DNA of 64,000 bases from an uncultured Jannaschia sp. (GTDB taxonomy: Bacteria; Pseudomonadota; Alphaproteobacteria; Rhodobacterales; Rhodobacteraceae): positions 124,001-188,000 of the forward strand of contig CANLTZ010000006.1 in the NCBI GenBank assembly GCA_947494145.1. The letters are read 5' to 3'. The notes under the pieces were generated by a model that was not told the DNA's origin, searched no databases, and saw nothing but the letters and a program-made list of their open reading frames with translations. A program made the translations under genes and the position numbers. This document shows positions 33,876 through 43,045 of the stretch, one piece after another (position 1 is the stretch's first letter; every line of letters begins with the position of its first letter).

Positions 33876-34726
33876 AATTCGCGACCTTCACGGCGGGTGG
33901 CCGCACGCAATACGGCGCCGTGGCAGAGGATGGGATGATCGCGCTTGGCGACGCGTTCCCTCAATGGCCCACATTGTTCGACGTGGTGCAAGCCAACGCC
34001 CTTTCGACCTTGGCCGAGGCGGCCATGGGCCGACCCGTGACCCATTCCGACGTTCAATATGAGATGGTCGTACCCAACGCGCAGCGCATCCTTTGCGTTG
34101 GCGTCAACTTCCCTGATCGCAATGCCGAATACAAAGATGGCAGCGACCGGCCGAAATACATGTCGCTCTTCCCGCGCTTCGCCAGTGGCTTCACCGGGCA
34201 TGGCCGCCCCCTCATCCGCCCGCCCGAAAACCACTCGCTTGATTATGAGGGCGAGGTGGCGGTGGTTATCGGCAAAGCCGGGCGGCGCATCGCGCAGGCC
34301 GATGCCTATGACCACATCGCAGCGCTTACGATTTGCAATGAAGGCACCGTCCGCGACTGGGTGCGGCACGCCAAGTTCAACGTCACCCAAGGCAAGAACT
34401 GGGACAAATCCGGTGCCATGGGGCCCTGGCTGGTGCCTTTTGCCGACCCCGCCCAGCTGGACGAGGCCCGCATTGTCACCCGCGTGAACGGTGAGGTCCG
34501 CCAAGACGATGTCTTGGCGCGGATGATGCACCCAATCCGGCGACAGATCGAATATATATCCACCTTCATGGCATTGCGGCCCGGCGATATCATTGTCACT
34601 GGCACGCCCACCGGGGCCGGGGCCCGCTTCGACCCGCCGCGCTATCTGGCCCCGGGCGACGTGGTGGAGGTTGAGGTCAACACCATCGGCACCCTGCGCA
34701 ACACGGTCGAAGACGAAGCGACATGA
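33872..34726 (+). CDS. hpaG: Fumarylacetoacetate hydrolase-family decarboxylase/isomerase (HpaG)
   Basis: A 284-residue single-domain FAH-family protein. It has CVGVNFPDRNAEY, the metal-binding LDYEGEVAVVIGK, NEGTVRDW and the IVTGTPTGAG loop. In this pathway HpaG decarboxylates the oxo-ene-tricarboxylate product and isomerises it to the substrate of HpaH. Enterobacterial HpaG is a two-domain fusion; here one domain is present, as in many Gram-negatives. ATG 33872 overlaps the decarboxylase stop, and the gene overlaps hpaH. It could also be called a 2-keto-4-pentenoate hydratase-type enzyme by general family. Confidence 0.88.
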   Translation: MKFATFTAGGRTQYGAVAEDGMIALGDAFPQWPTLFDVVQANALSTLAEAAMGRPVTHSDVQYEMVVPNAQRILCVGVNFPDRNAEYKDGSDRPKYMSLFPRFASGFTGHGRPLIRPPENHSLDYEGEVAVVIGKAGRRIAQADAYDHIAALTICNEGTVRDWVRHAKFNVTQGKNWDKSGAMGPWLVPFADPAQLDEARIVTRVNGEVRQDDVLARMMHPIRRQIEYISTFMALRPGDIIVTGTPTGAGARFDPPRYLAPGDVVEVEVNTIGTLRNTVEDEAT

Positions 34727-35523
34727 CCCCAGACGACCATGCCCGCGCCGCCGCCGATCTGTTGGAGGCCGAGCGGACCGGAACTCAGATCGGTCTGCTG
34801 TCCCTGCGCCATCCTGCGATGGGGATGGCGGATGCCTATGCTATCCAAAACGCCATCTATCGCGCCAAGGTCGCGGCGGGTCGCCATGTGATCGGCTGGA
34901 AGATCGGGCTGACGTCGAAGGCCATGCAAGATGCCTTGAAGATCGACATCCCTGACAGCGGCATCCTTTTTGACGACATGGCCTTCGCCGATGGCGCTAC
35001 CATTCCCAACGGTCGGTTCATCCAGCCGCGGGTTGAGGCCGAAATCGCCTTTGTGATGAAGGCGCCCTTGGGCGGCGCGGATGTGACCCGCCAAGACGTG
35101 CTGGCCGCCACCGATTACGTGGCGCCCGCGCTCGAAATCCTAGACACCCGCATCCAGCGGGTGGACCCGGTCAATGGCAAGACACGCACCGTCTTCGACA
35201 CGATCAGTGACAACGCCGCCAATGCGGGCGTGGTTCTGGGACCGCAGCGGCACGCAGTGGTGGCGGTCGATCTGCGCTGGGTCGGGGCGATCGCGTTGCG
35301 AAATGGCGAGGTGGAGGAAACGGGCCTTGGCGCAGGGGTGCTGAACGATCCAGTGGAAAGCGTCGTCTGGCTGGCGCGGCGCATTGCTGGTTATGGCCAA
35401 AGCATCGCACCCGGCCAGATCATACTGTCCGGCAGCTTCATCCGCCCCATCGAATGTCCACCCAGGACCGAAATCACCGCCGATTTCGGTTCCTTCGGCG
35501 ATGTTTCCCTGTCTTTTGCCTGA
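34723..35523 (+). CDS. hpaH: 2-oxo-hept-4-ene-1,7-dioate hydratase HpaH
   Basis: A 266-residue hydratase with WKIGLTSKAMQ (substrate loop), RVEAEIAFVM (metal Glu pair) and APALEILDTRI. It adds water to 2-oxo-hept-4-ene-1,7-dioate, giving the 4-hydroxy compound that HpaI would cleave. The ATG overlaps hpaG by four bases. It is the last intact gene; the reading frame ends at 35523 and is followed at once by a damaged hpaI remnant. Confidence 0.94.
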   Translation: MTPDDHARAAADLLEAERTGTQIGLLSLRHPAMGMADAYAIQNAIYRAKVAAGRHVIGWKIGLTSKAMQDALKIDIPDSGILFDDMAFADGATIPNGRFIQPRVEAEIAFVMKAPLGGADVTRQDVLAATDYVAPALEILDTRIQRVDPVNGKTRTVFDTISDNAANAGVVLGPQRHAVVAVDLRWVGAIALRNGEVEETGLGAGVLNDPVESVVWLARRIAGYGQSIAPGQIILSGSFIRPIECPPRTEITADFGSFGDVSLSFA

Positions 35524-35537
35524 GGTGAGATCAAGCC

Positions 35538-35990
35538 CGTGCCCAGGCGCAGGCTTCGGTCGATGCCGCGACCTACCCGCCACGGGGTACGTGGCGCGGT
35601 GTCGGGGCGGGCGTTAGCTTTCGCGGGCTCTGACGATTGCACGGGACGACATGGACGAAATTTGCCTGCTGGCGCGGGTGGAAAATCTCAGGGGCATGGC
35701 AGTACTGGATGACATCTTGGCCGACCATGGCCTCGATGGGGTATTCATCGGCCTTTCGGGCCTAGCTACAGATCGGGGCTTTGTCGGACCGGCGGATCAT
35801 CCGTCGGTTCAGGCCGCCAGGCTGGAAGCTAAGACTCGGATTGGCGCCTGGGGCAGTGCGGCTGGCATCTTGCCGCTGGATCTTCGCACGTCAAAGGGAA
35901 TGCTTCGATCTGCGTACAAGCATATTGCTACGAAAATCGATGTGGCGTTGTCAGCCCGCAAGATGTGCGCGGTCCGTGATGACGCGCATG
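35538..35990 (+). pseudogene. hpaI: hpaI remnant (4-hydroxy-2-oxo-heptane-1,7-dioate aldolase), N-half lost and frameshifted
   Basis: The stretch right after hpaH translates as a C-terminal piece of an HpcH/HpaI aldolase in two frames. Frame one (35538-35633) gives AATYPPRGTWRGVGAG, matching the RYPPxGxRGVG block, and hits TGA at 35631. Another frame from about 35640 gives EICLLARVEN and LDGVFIGLSGLATDRGFVG, then the HPSVQAA and GILPLD blocks up to about 35990. The first hundred or so residues with catalytic His and Arg are gone, the metal-binding Asp of GPADL is replaced (GLSGL), and no stop occurs at the family's end: the frame runs on antisense into rhaK. It is a dead gene. Confidence 0.82.
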
Positions 35991-36027
35991 GCGGCTGCGG
36001 GATGGGGCATCTTAGCGAGGTCCTGGC

Positions 36028-37158
36028 TCAGGTTTTCCCAGAACCGCTTTGCCGAAAACCTTCCACCAGCATCGCCGCCCCGCGCGTCGTGCCCGCCCCT
36101 TCGCCATGGGCAACCACATCGCGACCCAGCCGGTCATGCAGTTCGTCGATGAAGGCGGTGCTCATGGCGAAAGGCCCTTCCACATGGACCGGGCCGCGCG
36201 CCCCGATTGCGTCCAGGCGCGCGGCGGTCCGGCGGGCGATGTCGCGGTCCGCGTCCTCTGCCGATGTGCCTGCCATCAGGGCGGCATCTCGTTCGCGCCC
36301 GCCCATGAAATTGGCCGTGGGCACGGCGCGACCATCGGCGGCCACGTTCAGGAGCATATTCTGTTCCGGGTCCAGCGCGATGTCTTGCGCGCCGCCGAGC
36401 GCCATGGCCACGACCCATGTGCCGGTCGACACGACCCCGCATGGTGTCGCGTCCAGATAAGGTAGCAGCGAGGCGTTGCTGTCGTGGATGCCGGTCAGCA
36501 CGGGCGTCTGAGGGTCAAGGCCAGCGGCCACTGCGATATCCGGCAGAACGGGGCCCAGCCGCTCATCCGCACGCCGGATGTCCGGCACGAGCCTGTCCCA
36601 GTCGCGGCCCACCGCCAGCCGCGACAATCGCCCGGTCCGCGGCATCCAGAGATCAGTGTGGCAACCCAGATACGTCACCTCCGCCGCTGCGATGCCCGTC
36701 AGCCGGAAGGCCCACCATTGCGGCCAGAACAGAAGCGTTTGAGCCCGGGCAAAGGCATCTGGAAAGGACCGCTCCAACCAGTTGAGTTGCACGCCCACAT
36801 TCAGGCCGCCCGCAAGGGGCGGCGACCCCGTTTCCTCGAAAGGTGGCGGAGCGTAGTCCGCCCGTATGTCGGCGGCGTCAAATTCATAGTCGAGTACGGG
36901 CAGCGCCAGACTTCCAGCCCTGTCCACAAGCGCGGCGCAGGCCCCGTGGGTCACGGGCACGATGGCCCCGACCTGCGGGGCGAAATCCCGCAGGGCAGCC
37001 AGCACGAAGCTCCACAAGGCCACGGTGTCGAAATGTGGATAGGGTGGGCCGGGTGTCACCACATTGGCGCGGCGACGCGCGTCGATTTCCTGCCCCGCCG
37101 CATCCACCAGAACGACCTTCGCGTTGGTCTTGCCGATATCGATGACGGCAATGGCCAT
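36028..37158 (-). CDS. rhaK: L-rhamnulose kinase-type FGGY carbohydrate kinase (RhaK)
   Basis: A 376-residue sugar kinase of the FGGY family. The phosphate-1 loop (VIDIGKTNAKVVLVD) opens the protein; the second domain shows VSTGTWVVAMALGG, and the end has GTTRGAAMLVEG. It is shorter than E. coli RhaB (about 490) but is complete by frame. In the Rhizobium leguminosarum rha system the equivalent kinase RhaK both phosphorylates the sugar and is needed for ABC uptake. ATG 37158 overlaps the rhaU stop (TGATG). It is the last gene of the minus-strand operon. Confidence 0.88.
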   Translation of the reverse strand: MAIAVIDIGKTNAKVVLVDAAGQEIDARRRANVVTPGPPYPHFDTVALWSFVLAALRDFAPQVGAIVPVTHGACAALVDRAGSLALPVLDYEFDAADIRADYAPPPFEETGSPPLAGGLNVGVQLNWLERSFPDAFARAQTLLFWPQWWAFRLTGIAAAEVTYLGCHTDLWMPRTGRLSRLAVGRDWDRLVPDIRRADERLGPVLPDIAVAAGLDPQTPVLTGIHDSNASLLPYLDATPCGVVSTGTWVVAMALGGAQDIALDPEQNMLLNVAADGRAVPTANFMGGRERDAALMAGTSAEDADRDIARRTAARLDAIGARGPVHVEGPFAMSTAFIDELHDRLGRDVVAHGEGAGTTRGAAMLVEGFRQSGSGKT

Positions 37159-37475
37159 CAGGGCAAGTGGAACACGCGCCGCAAGGGCACGGCGACAGGG
37201 CTGTGGTCAGGATGGGTGTCCATCAGCGGCGCCATGTGGCGCCACCAGCGCTGCATGACGGGATGAGACGGCAGATCGTCCATCCCGTGATCGGCTTTGC
37301 GGGTCAGGTGGCCGAAGAGAGTACCCGTCTCCTCATCCAGCCATATGGAATAGTCGCTGATACCCGCGTCGCGCAGCAGGTCCGCAAGCTCGGGCCAGAG
37401 CGCGTCGTGCCGGGCCTCATATTCGGCGGCGACACCAGGCTTCAGACGCATCCGGAAGGCGTAGGTCTCACTCAT
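37158..37475 (-). CDS. rhaU: L-rhamnose mutarotase (RhaU/RhaM)
   Basis: A 105-residue mutarotase that interconverts alpha- and beta-L-rhamnose. Typical features are [24 protein letters not shown] (His in the active site), [19 protein letters not shown] and [14 protein letters not shown]. The ATG at 37475 overlaps the rhaQ stop (ATGA); the frame is open upstream in rhaQ but that is a shadow. Same place as rhaU in the R. leguminosarum rhaRSTPQUK operon. Confidence 0.95.
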   Translation of the reverse strand: MSETYAFRMRLKPGVAAEYEARHDALWPELADLLRDAGISDYSIWLDEETGTLFGHLTRKADHGMDDLPSHPVMQRWWRHMAPLMDTHPDHSPVAVPLRRVFHLP

Positions 37476-38476
37476 GCCCACCTCGCACGGACCAACGTGA
37501 CAAGCCGGGGCAGGGCGATAACGGCGATGAGCAGAAGGCCCACGAAGATCGACATGACGATACCCGGCACGTTCAGAAGGCCCAGCCCGAAGGTCACCAT
37601 CCCCATGATGATCGCCGCCAGTACGACGCCAGGGATGGTCCCCGACCCGCCCAGGATGTTGACGCCGCCCAGCACGACCATGGTCACCACCTCCAACTCC
37701 CACCCTTGGGCGATGGACGGGCGGGTCGAGCCCAGGCGCGAGGTCAGGCAAACCGCGGCCAGACCCGACATGAGGCCGGTTAGCAGGAACAGCGTGAATT
37801 TCACCCGCCGTACCCGGATACCGGAAAATAGCGCGCCCGTCGGGTTGTTGCCAATGGCATAGACCTGCCGTCCGAAGGATGTGCGGTGCAACAGCACCCA
37901 GAACGTCAAGGCGCATAGCGCGAAGATCACCATTTCGACCGTGATAACCCACCAGACATAGCCCTGTCCGAACCAGGCGAAGCTGGTCGGATAGCCGCCG
38001 AAGGATCGGTCCCCCAGCACCATGTAGCTGATCCCGCGAAACAGGCTGAGTGTACCGATCGTCACCACGATGGATGGCAGGCCCAACCCCGTCACCAGCG
38101 CGCCGTTGAACGCGCCGCATAGCAGGCCGACGCCTAGCCCGATGGCCACGAGTTCGGGCGTCCCCGCACCAACCTGGGCCGCGGCCCCCATGGCGGTGGA
38201 GGCGAGCGCGATGATCGAGGCAACCGATAAGTCGATTTCGCCCGCGATGATCAGAAGCGCCATGGCAAAGGCGATCATGGCCTTTTCAGTGAAGTTGAAG
38301 GTGGCGTCCGACAGGTTCCAGGCATTCAGAAAGTAGGGTGAGGCCAATGCGTTGAATGTGAAGACGGCGACCGCCACGGCGATCAGCAACACCTCCCACG
38401 AACGGATGGCACGGCCCAGCCGCGACCGCAGGCGGTCGGGCACTTGGCGTGACGCGGGGCTTGCGGTGTCGGTCAT
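37472..38476 (-). CDS. rhaQ: Rhamnose ABC transporter permease RhaQ
   Basis: A 334-residue inner-membrane permease of the ribose/RbsC-type family with about 9-10 hydrophobic segments. It has [38 protein letters not shown] and [14 protein letters not shown], which are standard signatures. With RhaP it makes the channel through which rhamnose passes, powered by RhaT. It overlaps rhaP by four bases and rhaU by four bases, so the genes are coupled. Confidence 0.93.
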   Translation of the reverse strand: MTDTASPASRQVPDRLRSRLGRAIRSWEVLLIAVAVAVFTFNALASPYFLNAWNLSDATFNFTEKAMIAFAMALLIIAGEIDLSVASIIALASTAMGAAAQVGAGTPELVAIGLGVGLLCGAFNGALVTGLGLPSIVVTIGTLSLFRGISYMVLGDRSFGGYPTSFAWFGQGYVWWVITVEMVIFALCALTFWVLLHRTSFGRQVYAIGNNPTGALFSGIRVRRVKFTLFLLTGLMSGLAAVCLTSRLGSTRPSIAQGWELEVVTMVVLGGVNILGGSGTIPGVVLAAIIMGMVTFGLGLLNVPGIVMSIFVGLLLIAVIALPRLVTLVRARWA

Positions 38477-39447
38477 GCCGGTGCCTCCTTTCGCAAGATC
38501 TGGCGGCCGGGGCGGCGCTGGGCGCGGCCATTGGCGATGACCGCGATGACAATGGCCGCGCCGGAAATGGCAAGCTGCCAGAAGGGCGAAATACCGACCA
38601 CCGGCAGCGCGTTCTTCACGATCCCCAGGAACAGCGCCCCCAGAAGCGCGCCCAGGATCGTGCCGGCGCCCCCGGCGATGGAGATGCCGCCGATGACGCA
38701 GGCGGCCACGACCTCCAACTCAAATCCCCCGGCGATGTCCACATAGGCAACCTGGTAGCGCGCAACCCAAAGGTAGCCCGTCAACCCTGCCACCGCGCCC
38801 GACAGGGTGAAGGCCGCGAACTGCGTCCGGCCCGGGTCGATGCCTGCATAGATCGCGGCTGAAGGGTTGCCGCCCACGGCATAGAACGAACGGCCCAGGG
38901 GCAGATAGCGCACCAGCGCCATGAAGGCCGCCACGCCCAGAAGGGCGAGCCAGGATAGGACGGGCAAGCCGAGGAACGTCGCACGGGGCAGGGCGGTGAA
39001 GGGCGCCGACATCTCATGGGCGTTGACCCATTGCCCGTCCGACAGAACGAAGACGAGGCCGCGATAGATGGTCAGCGTGCCCAGTGTCACCACGATGGGC
39101 GGGATCGACAGCTTCCAGACCAGCATCCCGTTGATGGCGCCCAATGCGGCACCCATGGCCACCGCACCCAGGATGATGACCGGGATGGGTAGGCCGGGAA
39201 AGGCCACGTTGACCATGGCCGCCGCCATCCCGGTCAGCGCCAGGTTGGCTGCGACCGACAGATCGATGCATCGGGTCAAGATCACCACGGTCTGCCCAAG
39301 CGCCAGCAGGATCAGCGGCGCCGTGTCGTTGAAGACATTGGCAAGGTTGCCGGGCGTCACGAAGCCCGGAAAGCGCCAGGCGATCAGCACCAGGACGGCC
39401 AGAATGGCCAACGTCAGTTGCGCCTCGCGGGTGCGGATCAGGTGCAT
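38473..39447 (-). CDS. rhaP: Rhamnose ABC transporter permease RhaP
   Basis: A 324-residue permease, a paralogue of RhaQ. It has VILTRCIDLSVAANLALTG, IPPIVVTLGTLTIYRGL and GGISIAGGAGTILGALLG. About 9 hydrophobic segments are visible. Sugar ABC systems of this class often have two different permeases, as here. The start at 39447 lies 15 bases after rhaT, and the stop overlaps rhaQ. Confidence 0.93.
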   Translation of the reverse strand: MHLIRTREAQLTLAILAVLVLIAWRFPGFVTPGNLANVFNDTAPLILLALGQTVVILTRCIDLSVAANLALTGMAAAMVNVAFPGLPIPVIILGAVAMGAALGAINGMLVWKLSIPPIVVTLGTLTIYRGLVFVLSDGQWVNAHEMSAPFTALPRATFLGLPVLSWLALLGVAAFMALVRYLPLGRSFYAVGGNPSAAIYAGIDPGRTQFAAFTLSGAVAGLTGYLWVARYQVAYVDIAGGFELEVVAACVIGGISIAGGAGTILGALLGALFLGIVKNALPVVGISPFWQLAISGAAIVIAVIANGRAQRRPGRQILRKEAPA

Positions 39448-39462
39448 GTCATCTGGCCCCCC

Positions 39463-40974
39463 TCATGGCGCGTACCCGGCTGCATCGCGCACCAGCCGTT
39501 CGGGCGTGGTTTCTGCCCGGGTCAGGGCGCTGGCGATGCGCCCCCCTCGCATGACAAGGACGCGGTCGGACATGCCCAGCACTTCGGGAATTTCCGAGGA
39601 TACCATGATGACGGCCAAGCCCTCGGCGGCCAGTTCCGCCATGAAGTCATGGACCGCGGCTTTCGACCCGATATCGATCCCTTTCGTCGGCTCATCAAGA
39701 ATGATCACGCGCGGCTTGGTGGCCAGCCACTTGGCAATGACGACCTTCTGCTGATTGCCGCCGGACAATTGCCCGATATCCTGATCCAGCGCTGCGGCCC
39801 GAAGTTCCAAACGGTGCGTGTAGTCCCGCGCCAGCGCGAATTCCTCCGCCATTCGGACGAAGCCCTTGCGCGACAGCGCGCCCAGCGACGGCAGCGCCAC
39901 GTTGTCCACGATGGGTAGGCCTAGAATGGCGCCCTGCCGCCCGCGGTCTTCGGGCACATAGACCAACCCCGCAGCGATGGCGTCGGCGGGGGAGCGGATA
40001 TCGACCGCACTCCCGCCGATCCGCAGCGTCCCGGCCGAGGGCGCCGTGACGCCGAACAAGGCCTGCATCACCTCGGACCGGCCCGCGCCCACCAGGCCGT
40101 ACACCCCAAGGATTTCGCCCGCACGCAGATCGAACGAAATGTCGGCGAATTCCGTGGGGTGGCTATAGCCTTCCACCTCGACAACCACGTCGCCGGGATT
40201 TGATACCCGATCGGGGAAGATCTGCCCGACCTCACGCCCGACCATGAGCCGCACCAGGTCATCTTCGGTCACATCAGCGATCCGCCCCGCACCCACCAAC
40301 GCCCCGTCGCGGAACACCGTCCAGCGGTCCGCGATGCGGAACACTTCATCGAATTTGTGAGAGATGAAGAGGATGGCCTTGCCCTGGGCCTTTAGGCGTT
40401 CCACCAGGGCATAGACTTCCTCAATCTCATGGGCCGACAGCGCTGCCGTGGGCTCATCCAGCACCACCACCCGCGCCTCGGTCGACAGGGCCCGCGCGAT
40501 GGCCACCAAATGGCGCGACGCGATCCCAAGGTCGCCCACCCTGGCGGCTGGGTCGATCTTCGCCCCGATCCGGGCCAGCACGTCGGCGGCCCGTGCCCGC
40601 ATGGCCCGGTGGTCGATCAAGCCCCAGCGGGTGCGGGGGGCGTGACCGATGAAGATATTTTCGGCCACGGTCAATTCTTCGAACAGGACGGTTTCCTGGT
40701 GGATGGCCGCGATACCTACGGCCTCGGCGTCATGGGCAGATGCGAAGGCCTTCTTGTGCCCCTCCATCTCGATCTGTCCCGCTTCAGGGCGGTAAATCCC
40801 CGTCAGCACCTTCACCAGTGTGGACTTGCCTGCGCCGTTTTCGCCCACCAAGGCGGTAACCTCGCCAGGATGCAGATCCAAATCCACGCCCGACAGCGCG
40901 ATCACGCCCGGAAAGCGCTTCTCGATCCCCCGGAGCGAGAGGACGGGCGGCGTGGTGACGGTGTCATGCATCAT
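39463..40974 (-). CDS. rhaT: Rhamnose ABC transporter ATP-binding protein RhaT
   Basis: A 503-residue protein with two ABC domains in one chain. The first has VGENGAGKSTLVKVLTG and VVLDEPTAALSAHE. The second has a degenerate Walker A (GLVGAGRSEVMQALFG), signature LSGGNQQKVVIAKWL and IILDEPTKGIDIG. One good and one degenerate site is normal for CUT2 sugar importers. It powers RhaP/RhaQ. Either of two adjacent ATGs at 40974 may start it. Here the name RhaT means the ABC ATPase and not the E. coli rhamnose symporter. Confidence 0.94.
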   Translation of the reverse strand: MMHDTVTTPPVLSLRGIEKRFPGVIALSGVDLDLHPGEVTALVGENGAGKSTLVKVLTGIYRPEAGQIEMEGHKKAFASAHDAEAVGIAAIHQETVLFEELTVAENIFIGHAPRTRWGLIDHRAMRARAADVLARIGAKIDPAARVGDLGIASRHLVAIARALSTEARVVVLDEPTAALSAHEIEEVYALVERLKAQGKAILFISHKFDEVFRIADRWTVFRDGALVGAGRIADVTEDDLVRLMVGREVGQIFPDRVSNPGDVVVEVEGYSHPTEFADISFDLRAGEILGVYGLVGAGRSEVMQALFGVTAPSAGTLRIGGSAVDIRSPADAIAAGLVYVPEDRGRQGAILGLPIVDNVALPSLGALSRKGFVRMAEEFALARDYTHRLELRAAALDQDIGQLSGGNQQKVVIAKWLATKPRVIILDEPTKGIDIGSKAAVHDFMAELAAEGLAVIMVSSEIPEVLGMSDRVLVMRGGRIASALTRAETTPERLVRDAAGYAP

Positions 40975-41037
40975 GGGGCAGCCCGCACGAATGGGCGCGA
41001 CGTGGGAGAGTGCCGCCGCGCCCGCACGCTCAAGGGA

Positions 41038-42036
41038 TCAGAAGATGTCCTTGAACTGTTCAATGTTGCTGGCGTCATAGGTGAAGGGGTCGGCCATGGC
41101 GCCGGTGCCTGTGTCATCCAATTGTAGCTCACCCATGCGTCCCATGGGCACCGTGCCGCCTGGGGCAGCTTCAGCGGCCCCGGTCGACAGGTTGTAGGCC
41201 ACGGTCGCCGCAGCATAGCCGAGGTCGATGGGGTTCCAGATGGCGAAGCTTTGTGAGGCGCCGGATTCAATGGCCCCCGCCATTTCCGACGGCAGGCCCA
41301 GGCCGGTAACATTCACTTCGCCAACCTTGCCAGCATCTTCCACGGCGCGGGCCGCAGCCACGATGCCCACGGATGTCGGCGCGATGATCGCGTCCAGGTC
41401 GGGATAGGTCTGCATCAGGCCCTGCGCCTCCCGGTAGGATTTGTCGGCCAGATCATCGCCATAGACCGTGCCCACCACGTCGATGCCGGGATAGTTGCCC
41501 ATCACCTTTTCCATCTCGGCGATCCAAGTATTCTGGTTCGTCGATGTGGATGTGGCCGACAGCACTGCGACCTGCCCGCCATCGGGCAAGTGATCGGCGG
41601 CAAGCTTGATGATCGTGTTCCCGATCAGCGCATCGGAGGACGGGGCCAGATGCAGCGCGCGGGCATCTTCTGCCACGCCGGAATCCCAGGAAATCACCGT
41701 GATCCCGCGCTGCATCGCGCGCTTGAGCGCGGGCGCCACGGCATCGGGGTCATTGGCCGAAATGGCGATAGCGTCCACGTTCTGGGCGATCAGCGAGTTG
41801 ATGACCTCGATCTGGCCTTCCGCGGTGGTGTCGGTGGGCCCGGTATAGATGATTTCCACATTGCCCAACTCGGCTGCGGCTTCCTCTGCGCCGTCGCGGG
41901 CGGCCTCGAAGAAGCCGATGCCCAGGGCCTTGACCAAAAGCGCGATGCGCACGGGTTCTTCGGCCATGGCCCCGGTGCCGAAAGTGGTCAATGCCAGGGC
42001 CGTTGTCCCGGCGAAAAGGCGGCGTGTCATGCTCAT
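41038..42036 (-). CDS. rhaS: Rhamnose ABC transporter periplasmic binding protein RhaS
   Basis: A 332-residue binding protein of the periplasmic-binding-protein type I fold. A signal peptide (residues 1-24; MTRRLFAGTTALALTTFGTG, cut near AMAEE) has an Arg pair but no full Tat motif. ISANDPDAVAPALKRAMQRGI and VISWDSG are typical of rhamnose/autoinducer-2-like binders. ATG 42036 is preceded by AGGGAGG at ideal spacing, far better than the upstream codon at 42111. It is the second gene after rhaR. This RhaS is not the AraC regulator of E. coli. Confidence 0.93.
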   Translation of the reverse strand: MSMTRRLFAGTTALALTTFGTGAMAEEPVRIALLVKALGIGFFEAARDGAEEAAAELGNVEIIYTGPTDTTAEGQIEVINSLIAQNVDAIAISANDPDAVAPALKRAMQRGITVISWDSGVAEDARALHLAPSSDALIGNTIIKLAADHLPDGGQVAVLSATSTSTNQNTWIAEMEKVMGNYPGIDVVGTVYGDDLADKSYREAQGLMQTYPDLDAIIAPTSVGIVAAARAVEDAGKVGEVNVTGLGLPSEMAGAIESGASQSFAIWNPIDLGYAAATVAYNLSTGAAEAAPGGTVPMGRMGELQLDDTGTGAMADPFTYDASNIEQFKDIF

Positions 42037-42061
42037 ATCGTGTCCTCCCTTAGGTGAGCAG

Positions 42062-42871
42062 TCAGGCGGTCGAGGCAGAGGCTCCTCCGGCCTCGCGCCC
42101 CGTTTGTGCAACGATCAGGGTGATGCCCGCGGCATCCAACATGGCGGCATCGCGGTCGTTTATGCCCTCATCGGTGATTACGGTGTGGATGCGGTCCAGC
42201 GGGCACAGGACCAGGCTCGACCGATTGGCGAATTTCGAGCTGTCGGCCAGGACGATCAGATCTTCGGCACGGCTGAGCAGCTTTTCTTCCGCCCGGATCA
42301 GCAGGGGGTCGATTTCCATCAAGCCCATGGGCGCCAGCCCGTGGCAGGACATGAACATGCGACGCGCCCAGAAATGGCTGACGGCATCGTTCTGGAAACT
42401 CGAAAGAATGATAGATTGTTCGCGGTAGATCGCGCCGCCCGGCACCAGAAGTTGGTTGCGCGAATGTTCCAGCAGGTGGTTGGCGATGGGCAGTGAGTTC
42501 GTCAGCACCTTCAGACTTCTTGTGGCCAGTGAGTGGACCATTTCATAGGTCGTCGTGCCGCCATTGATGATGATCGGCTCCCCATCGTCGCACAAAGCCG
42601 CCGCCGCCCGGGCGATGGCGGTCTTTTCGGCCTGCATGACGCCCGCATTGAACTTGAAGGGCCGACCGGCCAGCCCCGGGAATTGCTGGGGCGCTAGCGC
42701 TTCGGCCCCGCCGCGGATACGGCGCAGGCGACCGTCGTTGTCCAATGCGTTCACGTCGCGCCGCACGGTGGCCTCGGACGCGCCGGTCAACTCCACCAAT
42801 TCCGCTATGGTGGCAACGGCACGGTCCTGCACAGCGCTCAAGATGACGCGATGGCGGTCTTTTTCGTGCAT
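42062..42871 (-). CDS. rhaR: DeoR-family rhamnose regulator RhaR
   Basis: A 269-residue DeoR-type repressor. It has an N-terminal HTH (about residues 5-60; TIAELVELTGASEATVRRDVNALDNDGRLRRIRGG) and a DeoR sensor domain that binds a sugar phosphate (NGGTTTYEMVHSL, TNSLPIANHLL, LADSSKFANRS). ATG 42871 follows GGGAGGGG. As in R. leguminosarum, it starts the rhaRSTPQUK operon and faces rhaDI across a 174-base gap, so it likely controls both sides. Confidence 0.93.
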   Translation of the reverse strand: MHEKDRHRVILSAVQDRAVATIAELVELTGASEATVRRDVNALDNDGRLRRIRGGAEALAPQQFPGLAGRPFKFNAGVMQAEKTAIARAAAALCDDGEPIIINGGTTTYEMVHSLATRSLKVLTNSLPIANHLLEHSRNQLLVPGGAIYREQSIILSSFQNDAVSHFWARRMFMSCHGLAPMGLMEIDPLLIRAEEKLLSRAEDLIVLADSSKFANRSSLVLCPLDRIHTVITDEGINDRDAAMLDAAGITLIVAQTGREAGGASASTA

Positions 42872-42941
42872 ATGCCACCCCTCCCGGCACCTTGCTTGGA
42901 TTGACGCTGCCGGATCGACGATGGCCCTGTCAATCACAATC

Positions 42942-42961
42942 TTTCATATTCAATCTTGAAA
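42942..42961. promoter_or_regulatory. TTTCA-N10-TGAAA element, candidate RhaR operator
   Basis: The divergent rhaR-rhaD gap contains an AT-rich centre (42930-42975) with inverted TTTCA/TGAAA arms and repeated CAATC words (CAATCACAATC, then TTCAATC). DeoR repressors usually bind such repeats. No clear -35/-10 set is seen for either side. The repeat is visible; the operator role is inferred. Confidence 0.45.
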
Positions 42962-43045
42962 TCATCATTCATGAGTGTCTTTGATCGAAACTGACTGATC
43001 TGGAATGCGGCGATGGCCTGCCGCCCAAAGTTGCGGAGAAACTGC

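Noticed and set aside
35986-36460. Continuation of the HpaI-like frame as a 269-residue protein
   Set aside because: Past about 35990 the frame is antisense to rhaK and has no similarity to the aldolase family, so it is read-through of a broken gene.
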